Part shown: positions 42,779 through 51,523 of the stretch, piece after piece
How the letters are laid out: each line of letters starts with the position of its first letter
How positions within the stretch are numbered: position 1 is the stretch's first letter
Source of the DNA: CADEED01 sp039931065
GTDB lineage: Bacteria; Pseudomonadota; Gammaproteobacteria; Steroidobacterales; Steroidobacteraceae
Direction: 5' to 3'
Length of the DNA: 64,000 bases
Assembly: GCA_039931065.1 (NCBI GenBank)
Contig: JBDTSP010000001.1
Span: 522,674 to 586,673 of the forward strand
Program-made: the position numbers and the translations under genes
The notes under the pieces: model-generated
Told to the model about the DNA's origin: nothing
The model's database searches: none
The model's input: only the letters and a program-made list of their open reading frames with translations

Positions 42779-43589
42779 GGTTCTGGTGCATTGGAGGAAA
42801 GAGGGGGAATTCATGTCATCTAGCAGACGCGTGAATGACCCAAGCAATACAACGCGACCCGATCTATCGAGGCCGCAGGTACCAAACTGAAACCATTGAG
42901 CTCTGCTTTCGCTGGTACATCACATACCGACTGAGCTATCGGGATCTGGTCGCCAAGATGGCCGACAGCGGGATTGTCGTGTCGCACACGACGATCATGC
43001 GTTGGTTTTGCGCTATGAGCCAGAGGACCAAAAGCGCTGGGATCGCTACGCGCGCCCGGTCAATTCCTCCTGGCGCATGGATGAGACAGCAGTCCCCGTG
43101 CGGGGCGGGCTGCACTATCTGTACCGCGCCGTCGACAAGCATGGGAAGCCGGTGGATTCACTTCTGCGCGCGGATCGCGGAATGGACGCTGCGCAAGCGC
43201 TCCTTCGCAAAGCCGCAACCACACATCGGTCGCAATGGCCACACAAAGTGAATCTCGACGGCAACGCCGCGAGTCACAAAGTTTTGCGGCTGTTGGGAAA
43301 TGAGGGCCCGCGGTGGAAGTCCGTGCTGGTTCGCAGTTGTCGCTACCTCAACAACGTTGCGGAACAGGATCATCGTGCGATCAAAGGTCGATGCGCGTCG
43401 ATGTTGGGCTTGAACTCGTTCGAGACCGCGGCGATTACGATTGCCGGCATCGAACTGGCAAACCGAATTCGCAAACGGCAATTCTCGTTCCGACTCGGCG
43501 CTCGACAGGGAGGCCGGTTGTTGAAAGTACTTTGGAATCGAGCATCGACACAGGATGTTAGGTCGAGAATCTCTGAATGCACCAGAACT
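42779..43589 (+). mobile_element. IS6-family insertion sequence, frameshifted
   Basis: About 811 bases, the usual IS6 size, bounded by 13-bp inverted repeats GTTCTGGTGCATT at 42780-42792 and its complement at 43576-43588. It carries one transposase gene interrupted by a frameshift. No 8-bp target duplication is evident: the flanks are TATTCCCC on the left and an unrelated sequence on the right. The insertion is therefore old or was rearranged. Confidence 0.8.
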
Positions 43590-43607
43590 CAGCGCGCCAC
43601 ATGCTGA
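42835..43607 (+). pseudogene. IS6-family transposase, frameshifted
   Basis: The first part (from 42835) reads RDPIYRGRRYQTETIELCFR and VVSHTTIMRW in one frame. At about 43000, in the string TGGTTTTGC, the reading must shift by one base to continue LRYEPEDQKRWDRYARPVNS. The rest is complete: the DDE residues lie in WRMDETAV, VNLDGNAASH and NNVAEQDHRAIKGR. Without frameshifting no active enzyme is made. A T-run at the junction could allow slippage, but IS6 elements normally do not need it, so a one-base deletion is the simpler reading. Confidence 0.75.
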
Positions 43608-43885
43608 CGGAATCCGAAGTTTGCAACGCCAAACCTTTGCGTCACGCACGAAAGCTCACGGATGGTCGCGGCCTCTACCTACTCGTTCAGCCGAGTGGCA
43701 GTCGCTATTGGCGCTACAACTATCGATTCGACGGAAAGGAAAAGACTCTGGCCCTGGGCGTATATCCAGACGTCCCACTCGAGAAGGCGAGAGGGCGTCA
43801 TCAGCTGGCCCGGTGCCAGGTCCCGGACGGCGTCGATCCCGCAATCGAGAAGCGAGCGCTTGGAAAGAAGGCATTTCGAGGGTGA
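43601..43885 (+). pseudogene. Tyrosine integrase, N-terminal Arm-domain fragment
   Basis: Begins MLTESEVCNAKPLRHARKLT and continues GRGLYLLVQPSGSRYWRYNY, then KTLALGVYPDVPLEKARGRH. This is the DUF4102 arm-binding domain of P4/CP4-type integrases. The frame stops after 94 residues, while a full enzyme has about 400; no catalytic R-H-R-Y domain follows. The GVDP sequence after the Arm domain is intact, then it degenerates. It directly abuts the IS6 right end. Confidence 0.7.
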
Positions 43886-43998
43886 GGTAAGCGCTGAAAG
43901 ACGCAGCACCTGTCTTTCTGACACTCGTTGTAATGCCCGGCGTGCAAAGCCGCGGCGCTCCTCGCGCCAACGCCGTCGTCCGTGCAGAATGCCGGTCA

Positions 43999-45063
43999 AT
44001 GACCAATGGCCGGTTGCGCGATGGATTGCTGAATCGAGGCGTTCTCGCGGCGCTCGCTGCGGCAGCGCTGTTTGGGTTGGGAACGCCGCTCGCCAAGCAA
44101 CTCGTCAGCGACGTCAATCCGTGGCTGCTGGCGGGTTTGCTCTATGCCGGCTCCGGGATCGGGCTTACCGCCGCGCGCTTGTTTCGACCCGCGGCTCGGG
44201 TGCATCTGACTCCTCCGGATCGGTGGTATCTCGCCGGCGCAATTGCGAGTGGAGGAGTCGCCGCTCCTGCCTTGTTGATGACGGCTCTCGTATCGATGCC
44301 TGCCGCTGGCGCGTCGCTACTCTTGAACGCTGAAGGAGTGTTCACCGCATTACTCGCGTGGTTTGTATTTCGCGAGAACGTCGATCGTCGCGTTGCGCTT
44401 GGGATGCTGACTATTGTTGCAGGCGTCGTAGTGCTGTCGTGGAATTCCCATGCGAACTTGCAAGGCGTGCGGCCATCGCTGCTGGTTCTCGCTGCCTGTT
44501 TGGCATGGGCGGTGGACAACAACTTTACGCGCAAGCTGTCGCTGCACGACGCGACTTGGCTCGCCTCGGTCAAAGGGCTGGCGGCGGGCGCGACCAACTT
44601 GCTGATCGCGACGGCAGCGGGCGCTGCGTGGCCCAGTATCGGCGCAACGTCCGCCGCGCTCGTCATCGGATCGTTCGCATACGGCGTCAGTCTGGTTTTG
44701 TTCGTCGTCGGCCTGCGTCATCTCGGCGCGGCGCGCACGACGGCATACTTTTCCACGGCACCTTTCGTCGGAGCACTCGTCTCGTTCATCTGGTTAGGCG
44801 AACCGATAACGATCCAGGTTGCGCTGGCCGGCGCGCTGATGGGCGTCGGTGTGTGGCTCCATCTGACTGAGCGTCACGAACACGCGCATCTTCACGCCGC
44901 GATCGAACACTCGCACGAGCATGAGCACGACGAGCATCACGACCATGCGCATTCACCTGAAACGCCAGCAGCGGCGCGCCACACACATCGGCATCGCCAC
45001 GAGCCGCAGACACATTCTCATGCGCATTTTCCTGATGCCCACCACCAGCACGAGCACAAATAA
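43999..45063 (+). CDS. EamA/DMT-family transporter with His-rich tail
   Basis: Ten-helix drug/metabolite transporter of 354 residues made of two EamA repeats. The first begins GVLAALAAAALFGLGTPLAK and the second LVLAACLAWAVDNNFTRKLS. After the last helix (about residue 285) comes an unusual 65-residue tail with more than 20 His, such as HSHEHEHDEHHDHAHS. A cytosolic His tail suggests Ni, Co, Zn or Cu binding and thus metal export or sensing; EamA proteins otherwise carry metabolites. ATG 43999 was chosen; the frame is open to 43933. It belongs to the metal region but to no operon that can be seen. Confidence 0.82.
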   Translation: MTNGRLRDGLLNRGVLAALAAAALFGLGTPLAKQLVSDVNPWLLAGLLYAGSGIGLTAARLFRPAARVHLTPPDRWYLAGAIASGGVAAPALLMTALVSMPAAGASLLLNAEGVFTALLAWFVFRENVDRRVALGMLTIVAGVVVLSWNSHANLQGVRPSLLVLAACLAWAVDNNFTRKLSLHDATWLASVKGLAAGATNLLIATAAGAAWPSIGATSAALVIGSFAYGVSLVLFVVGLRHLGAARTTAYFSTAPFVGALVSFIWLGEPITIQVALAGALMGVGVWLHLTERHEHAHLHAAIEHSHEHEHDEHHDHAHSPETPAAARHTHRHRHEPQTHSHAHFPDAHHQHEHK

Positions 45064-45077
45064 GAAAACCGTCTCTG

Positions 45078-45102
45078 GAAAACCGATCGATCACGGGTTT
45101 TC
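45078..45102 (+). terminator. Hairpin after the DMT gene
   Basis: GAAAACC at 45078-45084 pairs with GGTTTTC at 45096-45102 across an 11-base loop. It starts 15 bases after the stop. No T-run follows, so the terminator function is a guess. Confidence 0.35.
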
Positions 45103-45156
45103 GGGGCCATAATTCACCGCCTTGGCGTATGGGTGGGCGGATTTGTGACCCGCCTC

Positions 45157-45172
45157 AGGTCAAAATTGACCT
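45157..45172 (+). promoter_or_regulatory. Perfect 16-bp palindrome upstream of the RND operon
   Basis: AGGTCAAAATTGACCT is a perfect inverted repeat 73 bases before the first gene of the metal-efflux operon. Its symmetry and position suggest an operator for a dimeric regulator. No matching regulator is obvious; the MerR gene at 52653 has its own promoter-type site. Confidence 0.45.
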
Positions 45173-45244
45173 GTCGGCGCAGAATCGCGGAACATCCACG
45201 GACGCACGTGGTCAAGCTGTTGGGCTTTCAGGAGTTGTGAGGCG

Positions 45245-45646
45245 ATGCGGCGGTTATCGAGTCTGTTCGTCATTTGGTTAGGACTGCTGTCTGTTGCAGT
45301 TCCAGCCATGGCGTGCGCGAACAGCTCGCGTAACGCTGATTGCTGCCCGGCCGGGGTCCCGGCGCCCTGCGGTGAGTGTCCCTCGAAGGGTGCGCCCCCA
45401 GTCAATCGTTCTTCCGCGCATTGTGCCCCCGCACCCGTTCAAGCGGGCGCTCCAACAGCGGTAGCTAACTACGAACTCGTTTTTCAAGACGTCCAACCGA
45501 GTCCGCCCGCGTTCCCGGCGATGCTTGGGTATTTCGCAAGCAATATTCTGGCCGCCCAGTTTCACGCGGCTCGGCAGTCGGACGACAATGCGACATTTTC
45601 CAGTCAATCTCCTGCCTATCTAGTGACCGGGCGACTGCGCCTTTAG
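45245..45646 (+). CDS. Cys-rich exported protein of the RND operon
   Basis: Protein of 133 residues with a signal peptide (MRRLSSLFVIWLGLLSVAVP, cleavage after AMA). The mature N-terminus holds a Cys cluster: CANSSRNADCCPAGVPAPC, then CPSKG and HCAP, six or seven Cys in about 50 residues. The rest is unremarkable. Such a periplasmic Cys cluster at the head of an efflux operon suggests metal binding, comparable in place to CzcI- or CusF-like proteins but not homologous as far as I can see. It is 122 bases upstream of the TolC-family gene. Confidence 0.65.
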   Translation: MRRLSSLFVIWLGLLSVAVPAMACANSSRNADCCPAGVPAPCGECPSKGAPPVNRSSAHCAPAPVQAGAPTAVANYELVFQDVQPSPPAFPAMLGYFASNILAAQFHAARQSDDNATFSSQSPAYLVTGRLRL

Positions 45647-45768
45647 CTCATTCCTGAGCCGCTGACGGCTGGTCAGCCAATAGCACCTTGTTTGTTCGTG
45701 TCTCGCGCCCTCGCGCATGACACGCCGTCGTCGGTGCGTTTCCGTTTCGGATTCCTCAGGAATTTCCC

Positions 45769-47022
45769 ATGCATCGTCCACTTTGTTTGTGCCTGCTGCT
45801 GTTCAGCCCGCTCGCGTGGGCTGAGCCCAAGCCTCCTCTGACTCTCAATGCGGCCGTTGATCTGGCGCTGGCGCGTGCGCCGCAACTCACGGCAGGTTCA
45901 GCCGCACTGGATGCTGCGCAATCCTTGCGAATCAGCGCGGGACGATTGCCCGATCCGGAGGCGGTCGTCGGCATCGAAAACTTGCCGGTCAACGGCGCGG
46001 ATTCGTTTTCCACGACGCGCGACTTCATGACGATGCGCAAGGTCGGCGTGATGCAGGCATTCCCGGCGCCGGGCAAGCGCCGTCTGGAGCGGGTACGTGC
46101 GGATGCGCAGGTCGAAGTGGCCGGCGCAGAACTGGCGGCCACGCGGTTCGATGTCGCACGCGAAGCTGCGATGGCGTGGGTTCGATATGCCGCCGCGCTG
46201 ACCGCGGTCGAACGGTTGTGCTTGATCGAACCCGAAGCGGAACTGGCAGCCACTTCTGCGCGAGGCGCGTTCAAAGCGGGGCGCGCTTCGGCCGCGGACG
46301 CACTTGCCGCCGAGGCGGCAGTCATCCGCTTGCGCAGCCGGCTGCTGCAACTGCAAGGCGACAGCGACCGAAGCAAGGCGGAACTCGCGCGCTGGATCGG
46401 CGACGATGCGATCTCGACTCCAGCATCAATGCCCTCGATGGACGAACTGCCTGGCAGCGTGGAAGTGCTGCGCGAGTCTGCGCATCTACACGTCGGCATT
46501 CTGCCGTTCGACGCGCGCATCGCGGCCGCGCAGGTGGGCGTCGACATTGCGCGCGCGGAGCGCCGCCCGGGATGGAGCGCCGAGTTGTCATACGCCAAAC
46601 GCGGCCCGGACTTCTCCGACATGGCGTCGCTGCAGTTCACCATCGATCTGCCGTTGTTTGCCCGAACGCGTCAGAACCCCATGATCGCGGCGCGCAGCGC
46701 CGAGGTGCGCCAACTGCAAGCTGAACGTGACGCCGAGTTGCAGATGCATCGATCCGAGCTGCAGCAGATGCTCATCTCGTGGCAGCAGTTAGGTCAACAG
46801 ATCGCGCTCAATGAAAACGAACAACTGCCACTGGCGCGCGAGCGCTCGCGCGTGGCGCTGGCCGCTTATCGCGCCGGCCAAGGAGATCTGCCGCCGGCGC
46901 TCGCGGCATTCGAAGAAGAGGCTGAACTCCTGATCGACCGCGCAACGTTGGAATCCGGGCGCGCCGAGGCCTGGACCTACTTGCGCTATCTAGATCGCAC
47001 TTCACCGGCCGGGGGGCACTGA
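45769..47022 (+). CDS. TolC-family outer-membrane channel of a metal RND pump
   Basis: Outer-membrane efflux protein of 417 residues (CusC/CzcC type). A signal peptide (to about residue 19, AWA) is followed by the two TolC repeats, with PDPEAVVGIENLPVNG near the start and long coiled-coil helices such as LQAERDAELQMHRSELQQML. It forms the exit duct for the pump encoded by the next two genes. The adaptor ATG follows the stop by one base. Start at ATG 45769. Confidence 0.9.
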   Translation: MHRPLCLCLLLFSPLAWAEPKPPLTLNAAVDLALARAPQLTAGSAALDAAQSLRISAGRLPDPEAVVGIENLPVNGADSFSTTRDFMTMRKVGVMQAFPAPGKRRLERVRADAQVEVAGAELAATRFDVAREAAMAWVRYAAALTAVERLCLIEPEAELAATSARGAFKAGRASAADALAAEAAVIRLRSRLLQLQGDSDRSKAELARWIGDDAISTPASMPSMDELPGSVEVLRESAHLHVGILPFDARIAAAQVGVDIARAERRPGWSAELSYAKRGPDFSDMASLQFTIDLPLFARTRQNPMIAARSAEVRQLQAERDAELQMHRSELQQMLISWQQLGQQIALNENEQLPLARERSRVALAAYRAGQGDLPPALAAFEEEAELLIDRATLESGRAEAWTYLRYLDRTSPAGGH

Positions 47023-47023
47023 C

Positions 47024-48271
47024 ATGTACAACCCAAAAACTGTCACGACTCTGCTTGCCGTGCTGATGGTCGGTGGCGCCATCGGCTACGGCGCGTCCGT
47101 GTGGCTTCGACCGTCAGAACCCATGTCTGCCGCGGCTTCGCAGCGCAAGGTTTTGTACTGGCACGACCCCATGGTCCCCGCCACGAAATTCGATCAGCCC
47201 GGGAAGTCCCCCTTCATGGACATGCAGCTCGTGCCCGTCTATGCGGATGAAGCGGGCACGACTGGACCCCAGGTCAGCGTAAACGCCAGCGTCACACAGA
47301 CTCTTGGTGTTCGGATGGGCAAGGTCGAGCGTACGAGATTGCAGCCCCGTCTCACGGCAGTCGGTGCGGTTGCCTTCGATGAGCGCTTGCTCGGACTCGT
47401 GCAGGCTCGGGTAGAAGGGTATGTCACTCGATTGCATGTAAAGGCGCCGCTACAAACCGTTCGGCGAGGCCAGGCACTGGCAGAGGTTGTCGCGCCGGTC
47501 TGGATCGCGGCGCAGGAGGAGTACCTCGCGCTGCTTGATTCAAAAACGGAACGGGGGCGTGAAATTCGCGATTCCGCTCGTCAGCGACTCGCGGTGCTAG
47601 GAGTGTCCGAGGCGGCGATCGGGCATCTCGAGTCAGAACGCACGGTTCCCTCTGCTACCACTATCTACTCGCCCGCAGATGGCGTGCTCACCGAGCTCGC
47701 CGTGCGCGAAGGCGCGTCGTTCGCCAGCGGCGCGCCTTTGTTCCGGATCAACTCCCTGCGCACCGTCTGGGTGAACGCCCAGATTCCGGAAGCGCGCATC
47801 GCGGCAGTGGCAGAACATGCAAGTGTGAGCGTCAGCGCCACTGCCTGGCCCGGCGAGTCCTTCAAGGGCCGCATAGTTGCAGTACTGCCGGATGTGGATG
47901 CTGCCACGCGGACTTTGCCGGTGCGCATCGAGATCGACAATCCACGGTCCCGTCTTGTGCCCGGGATGTTCGTGTCCATGGATTTCGCAATGCCCGCGGC
48001 TTCAGAGCAACTCGTCGTACCGAGCGAGGCGGTTATCACAACCGGTGCACGTGCGGTCGTCATAGTCGGCCGAGAGGGCGGTGGTTTCAATGTCGCTGAT
48101 GTGAAAATCGGCGCCGAGTCGGCGGGCATGACGGAGATTCTCTCGGGGCTCAGCGAAGGGCAGTCCATCGTGTTATCCGGACAATTCCTCATCGACTCGG
48201 AGGCGAGCCTCAGGTCGACAGCGTCCAGGCTCACGACCGACACACCGGTCGACCCAAAGGCCTTGCCATGA
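47024..48271 (+). CDS. Periplasmic adaptor of heavy-metal RND pump (CusB type)
   Basis: Membrane-fusion protein of 415 residues with an N-terminal anchor. The heavy-metal-binding stretch VLYWHDPMVPATKFDQPGKS followed by PFMDMQLVPVY is characteristic of CusB. Beta-barrel and lipoyl-like regions follow: VEGYVTRLHVKAPLQTVRRG, SPADGVLTELAVREGASF, and FRINSLRTVWVNAQIPEARI. The Met residues of the MxxP and MDM motifs bind Cu(I)/Ag(I) in CusB. Its stop overlaps the pump start (ATGA). Confidence 0.92.
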   Translation: MYNPKTVTTLLAVLMVGGAIGYGASVWLRPSEPMSAAASQRKVLYWHDPMVPATKFDQPGKSPFMDMQLVPVYADEAGTTGPQVSVNASVTQTLGVRMGKVERTRLQPRLTAVGAVAFDERLLGLVQARVEGYVTRLHVKAPLQTVRRGQALAEVVAPVWIAAQEEYLALLDSKTERGREIRDSARQRLAVLGVSEAAIGHLESERTVPSATTIYSPADGVLTELAVREGASFASGAPLFRINSLRTVWVNAQIPEARIAAVAEHASVSVSATAWPGESFKGRIVAVLPDVDAATRTLPVRIEIDNPRSRLVPGMFVSMDFAMPAASEQLVVPSEAVITTGARAVVIVGREGGGFNVADVKIGAESAGMTEILSGLSEGQSIVLSGQFLIDSEASLRSTASRLTTDTPVDPKALP

Positions 48272-51200
48272 TCGCGCGCCTGATTCGCTGGTCCCTCGCC
48301 AATCGCTTCCTTGTATTGCTGGCGGCCTTGCTGGTCGCTGCATGGGGAGTCTGGTCGCTGACGCGCACTCCGCTCGATGCGCTACCGGACCTGTCGGACG
48401 TGCAAGTGATCATCCGCACGCCTTACCCGGGACAGGCTCCGCGCATCGTCGAGAATCAGATCACCTATCCACTGACGACGACGATGCTCTCCGTGCCCGG
48501 CGCCAAGACTGTTCGCGGCTATTCGTTCTTCGGCGATTCGTTCGTGTACGTGTTGTTCGAAGACGGCACGGATCTGTACTGGGCGCGGTCGCGCGTGCTC
48601 GAATATTTGAACCAGGTGCAAAGCCGGTTGCCGGCCGGCGTGCAGCCCGCGCTCGGCCCCGACGCCACCGGAGTTGGCTGGATCTACGAGTACGCCATTG
48701 TCGATCGCACCGGCAAGTCCGATATCTCGCAGTTGCGTGCTCTGCAGGACTGGTTCCTCAAATACGAACTCAAGTCGGTACCTAATGTTGCCGAAGTCGC
48801 AAGCCTGGGCGGCGCGGTGCGCCAGTACCAGGTGGTGTTAGACCCAGATCGCCTGCGTGCTTACGGCATTACGCACCGCATGGTGGTCGATGCCATTCGC
48901 GCATCGAATCAGGAAACCGGTGGATCGGTGCTGGAACTCGCGGAGGCCGAGTACGTCGTGCACGCGACCGGGTACCTCAAATCCATGGAGGATATTCGCG
49001 CGATCCCATTGCGGGTCAGCGCCACCGGCGTGCCGGTGTTGTTAGGAGATGTCGCGCGCGTGCAGATGGGCCCCGAGTCACGGCGCGGCATCAGCGAGCT
49101 CGATGGCGAAGGCGAAGTGGTCGGCGGCATCGTGGTGATGCGCTCTGGCAAGAATGCGCTGGCCACGATCGAAGCCGTCAAACTAAAGATTGCAGAGCTC
49201 AAGCCGGGGTTGCCGCCCGGCGTTGAGATTGTCGAAACCTACGATCGCTCGGCGCTGATCAATCGCGCCGTCGACAATCTCACCGGCAAGCTCATCGAAG
49301 AATTCATAGTCGTGGCGTTGGTGTGTTTCGTATTCCTGTTTCATCTGCGCTCGGCGCTGGTCGCAGTCGTGTCCCTGCCGCTCGGCGTGCTCATGGCGTT
49401 CATCGTCATGCGGTACCAGGGCGTAAACGCCAACATCATGTCCTTGGGAGGTATCGCCATCGCCATCGGCGCGATGGTCGATGCCGCAATCGTCATGATC
49501 GAGAATCTGCACAAACATCTGGAACGCTGGCGTGCGGCGCACGATGGTCGTGAGCCCGATGCGGCTGAGCGTTGGTCGCTGGTGAGTACGGCGAGCATCG
49601 AAGTGGGTCCGGCACTGTTCTTCAGTCTGCTCATCATCACGCTGTCGTTTATCCCGATCTTCACGCTCGAGGCCCAGGAAGGCCGGTTGTTTGCGCCGCT
49701 CGCGTACACCAAGACTTACGCGATGGCGGCGGCGGCGGGTCTCGCCGTAACTCTCGTCCCCGTGCTCATGGGCTATTTCGTTCGCGGCCATATTCCGCCC
49801 GAAGAGAGCAACCCGATCAATCGGGTGCTGATTCGCATCTATCGGCCGATTCTGGATCGTGTACTCGACTATCCGCGTGCAACGATCGCACTCAGCATTG
49901 CGTTGCTTGCGCTAACACTCATCCCGGTGATGCGTCTCGGCGGAGAATTCATGCCACCGCTCGACGAAGGCGACGTGCTGTATATGCCCTCGGCGCTCCC
50001 AGGGATCTCAGCGGGCAAAGCCTCGCAACTTCTGCAGCAGACGGATCGGCTGATCAAGAGCGTGCCTGAGGTCGATAGAGTATTCGGCAAGATGGGCCGC
50101 GCGGAGACCGCGACGGACCCCGCGCCGCTCGAGATGTTCGAGACTACCATCCGATTCAAGCCGCGGGATCAATGGCGGGCTGGGATGACGCCCGAGAAGC
50201 TCATCGAAGAACTCGACGCGCGGCTGCGGATACCCGGTCTTTCCAATGTCTGGGTGCCGCCGATACGTAACCGCATCGACATGCTCGCCACCGGCATCAA
50301 GACCCCGGTAGGAGTGAAGGTTGGCGGCGCCGATCCGGTCGTCATCGATCGCATCGCGCAGCGCATCGAACAGACGGTCAAAAGTGTCGCAGGCGTCACC
50401 TCCGCGCTCGCCGAGAGACTCACGGGTGGTCGATACGTCGAGATAGATATCGATCGCCAGGCGGCCGCACGATATGGGCTCAACATCGCCGACGTGCAAA
50501 GCGTCATCAGCGCGGCGATCGGCGGCGAGACCGTCTCCGAAACGGTCGAAGGCCTGGAGCGCTTTCCGATCACCGTGCGTTATCCGCGAGAGCTGCGGGA
50601 CTCTCTCACGGACTTGAGGCAGCTTCCGATCGTCACTGAGGGTGGCGCACAAATCACTTTGGGAACCGTGGCGAAGTTGTCGATCACCGATGGCCCGCCC
50701 ATGCTACGCAGCGAGAATGCTCGCCTATCAGGGTGGGTGTACGTGGATCTGCGTGGGCGCGATCTTCAGTCCGCAGTCAAGGAAATGCAGGCGCGCGTGT
50801 CGCGCGAAGTGCAGGTTCCAGCCGGGTACTCGATCTCATGGTCCGGTCAGTTCGAGTATCTCGAACGAGCCAGCGCCAAGCTTAGTGTCGTGATCCCGTT
50901 CACTTTGGTGGTGATATTTGTTCTGCTCTATCTCACGTTCCGCCGTTTGGATGAGGCATTGCTCATCATGGCCACGCTGCCGCTGGCGCTGATGGGCGGA
51001 TTCTGGTTCATCTATCTACTGGGGCATGCAGTGTCGATCGCGACCGCGGTGGGATTCATTGCACTTGCCGGCGTCGCCGCGGAATTCGGCGTCGTCATGT
51101 TGATCTACCTCAAGCATGCTTGGGAGGCGAAACAGCCGATCGACGGTGCGCCGACCTCGCAGATGCTCGACGAGGCGATTCGCGAAGGCGCCGTGTTGCG

Positions 51201-51399
51201 CGTGCGGCCCAAGGCCATGACTGTCTGCGTGATAGTCGCGGGGTTGCTGCCGATCATGTGGAGTCACGGTACTGGATCCGAGGTCATGCAGCGCATCGCC
51301 GCGCCGATGATCGGCGGCATGATTACCGCGCCGCTTTTGTCGCTGTTTCTGATTCCCGCGGCCTACGGGCTGCTGCGACGGCGCCAGCTCGGTCGGTGA
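48268..51399 (+). CDS. Heavy-metal RND efflux pump, CusA/CzcA family
   Basis: Inner-membrane proton-driven exporter of 1043 residues with 12 helices and two large periplasmic loops. It begins MIARLIRWSLANRFLVLLAA. The HME-RND helix-4 motif is GGIAIAIGAMVDAAIVMIEN with the charged residues of the proton relay. The loops contain PDLSDVQVIIRTPYPGQAPR and GIKTPVGVKVGG. It exports Cu/Ag or divalent metals through the TolC partner. The adaptor's CusB-like motifs and the nearby copper-type ATPase favour Cu/Ag. ATG 48268 overlaps the adaptor stop. Confidence 0.95.
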   Translation: MIARLIRWSLANRFLVLLAALLVAAWGVWSLTRTPLDALPDLSDVQVIIRTPYPGQAPRIVENQITYPLTTTMLSVPGAKTVRGYSFFGDSFVYVLFEDGTDLYWARSRVLEYLNQVQSRLPAGVQPALGPDATGVGWIYEYAIVDRTGKSDISQLRALQDWFLKYELKSVPNVAEVASLGGAVRQYQVVLDPDRLRAYGITHRMVVDAIRASNQETGGSVLELAEAEYVVHATGYLKSMEDIRAIPLRVSATGVPVLLGDVARVQMGPESRRGISELDGEGEVVGGIVVMRSGKNALATIEAVKLKIAELKPGLPPGVEIVETYDRSALINRAVDNLTGKLIEEFIVVALVCFVFLFHLRSALVAVVSLPLGVLMAFIVMRYQGVNANIMSLGGIAIAIGAMVDAAIVMIENLHKHLERWRAAHDGREPDAAERWSLVSTASIEVGPALFFSLLIITLSFIPIFTLEAQEGRLFAPLAYTKTYAMAAAAGLAVTLVPVLMGYFVRGHIPPEESNPINRVLIRIYRPILDRVLDYPRATIALSIALLALTLIPVMRLGGEFMPPLDEGDVLYMPSALPGISAGKASQLLQQTDRLIKSVPEVDRVFGKMGRAETATDPAPLEMFETTIRFKPRDQWRAGMTPEKLIEELDARLRIPGLSNVWVPPIRNRIDMLATGIKTPVGVKVGGADPVVIDRIAQRIEQTVKSVAGVTSALAERLTGGRYVEIDIDRQAAARYGLNIADVQSVISAAIGGETVSETVEGLERFPITVRYPRELRDSLTDLRQLPIVTEGGAQITLGTVAKLSITDGPPMLRSENARLSGWVYVDLRGRDLQSAVKEMQARVSREVQVPAGYSISWSGQFEYLERASAKLSVVIPFTLVVIFVLLYLTFRRLDEALLIMATLPLALMGGFWFIYLLGHAVSIATAVGFIALAGVAAEFGVVMLIYLKHAWEAKQPIDGAPTSQMLDEAIREGAVLRVRPKAMTVCVIVAGLLPIMWSHGTGSEVMQRIAAPMIGGMITAPLLSLFLIPAAYGLLRRRQLGR

Positions 51400-51523
51400 T
51401 GTGCACCCTCACTCACGTCTCGCAAATGGATCATTCGATGATGAAGCCCGAGTAGTGACCGCTGAGCCTGATCACGCCCAGCGACTCATCTCCCTACTTC
51501 ACAACTTCTAATAAAGGCAATGT

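Noticed and set aside
43555..43890. 111-codon frame overlapping the integrase fragment
   Set aside because: Same strand, different frame from the clear Arm-domain sequence; it starts inside the IS6 end and has no motif.
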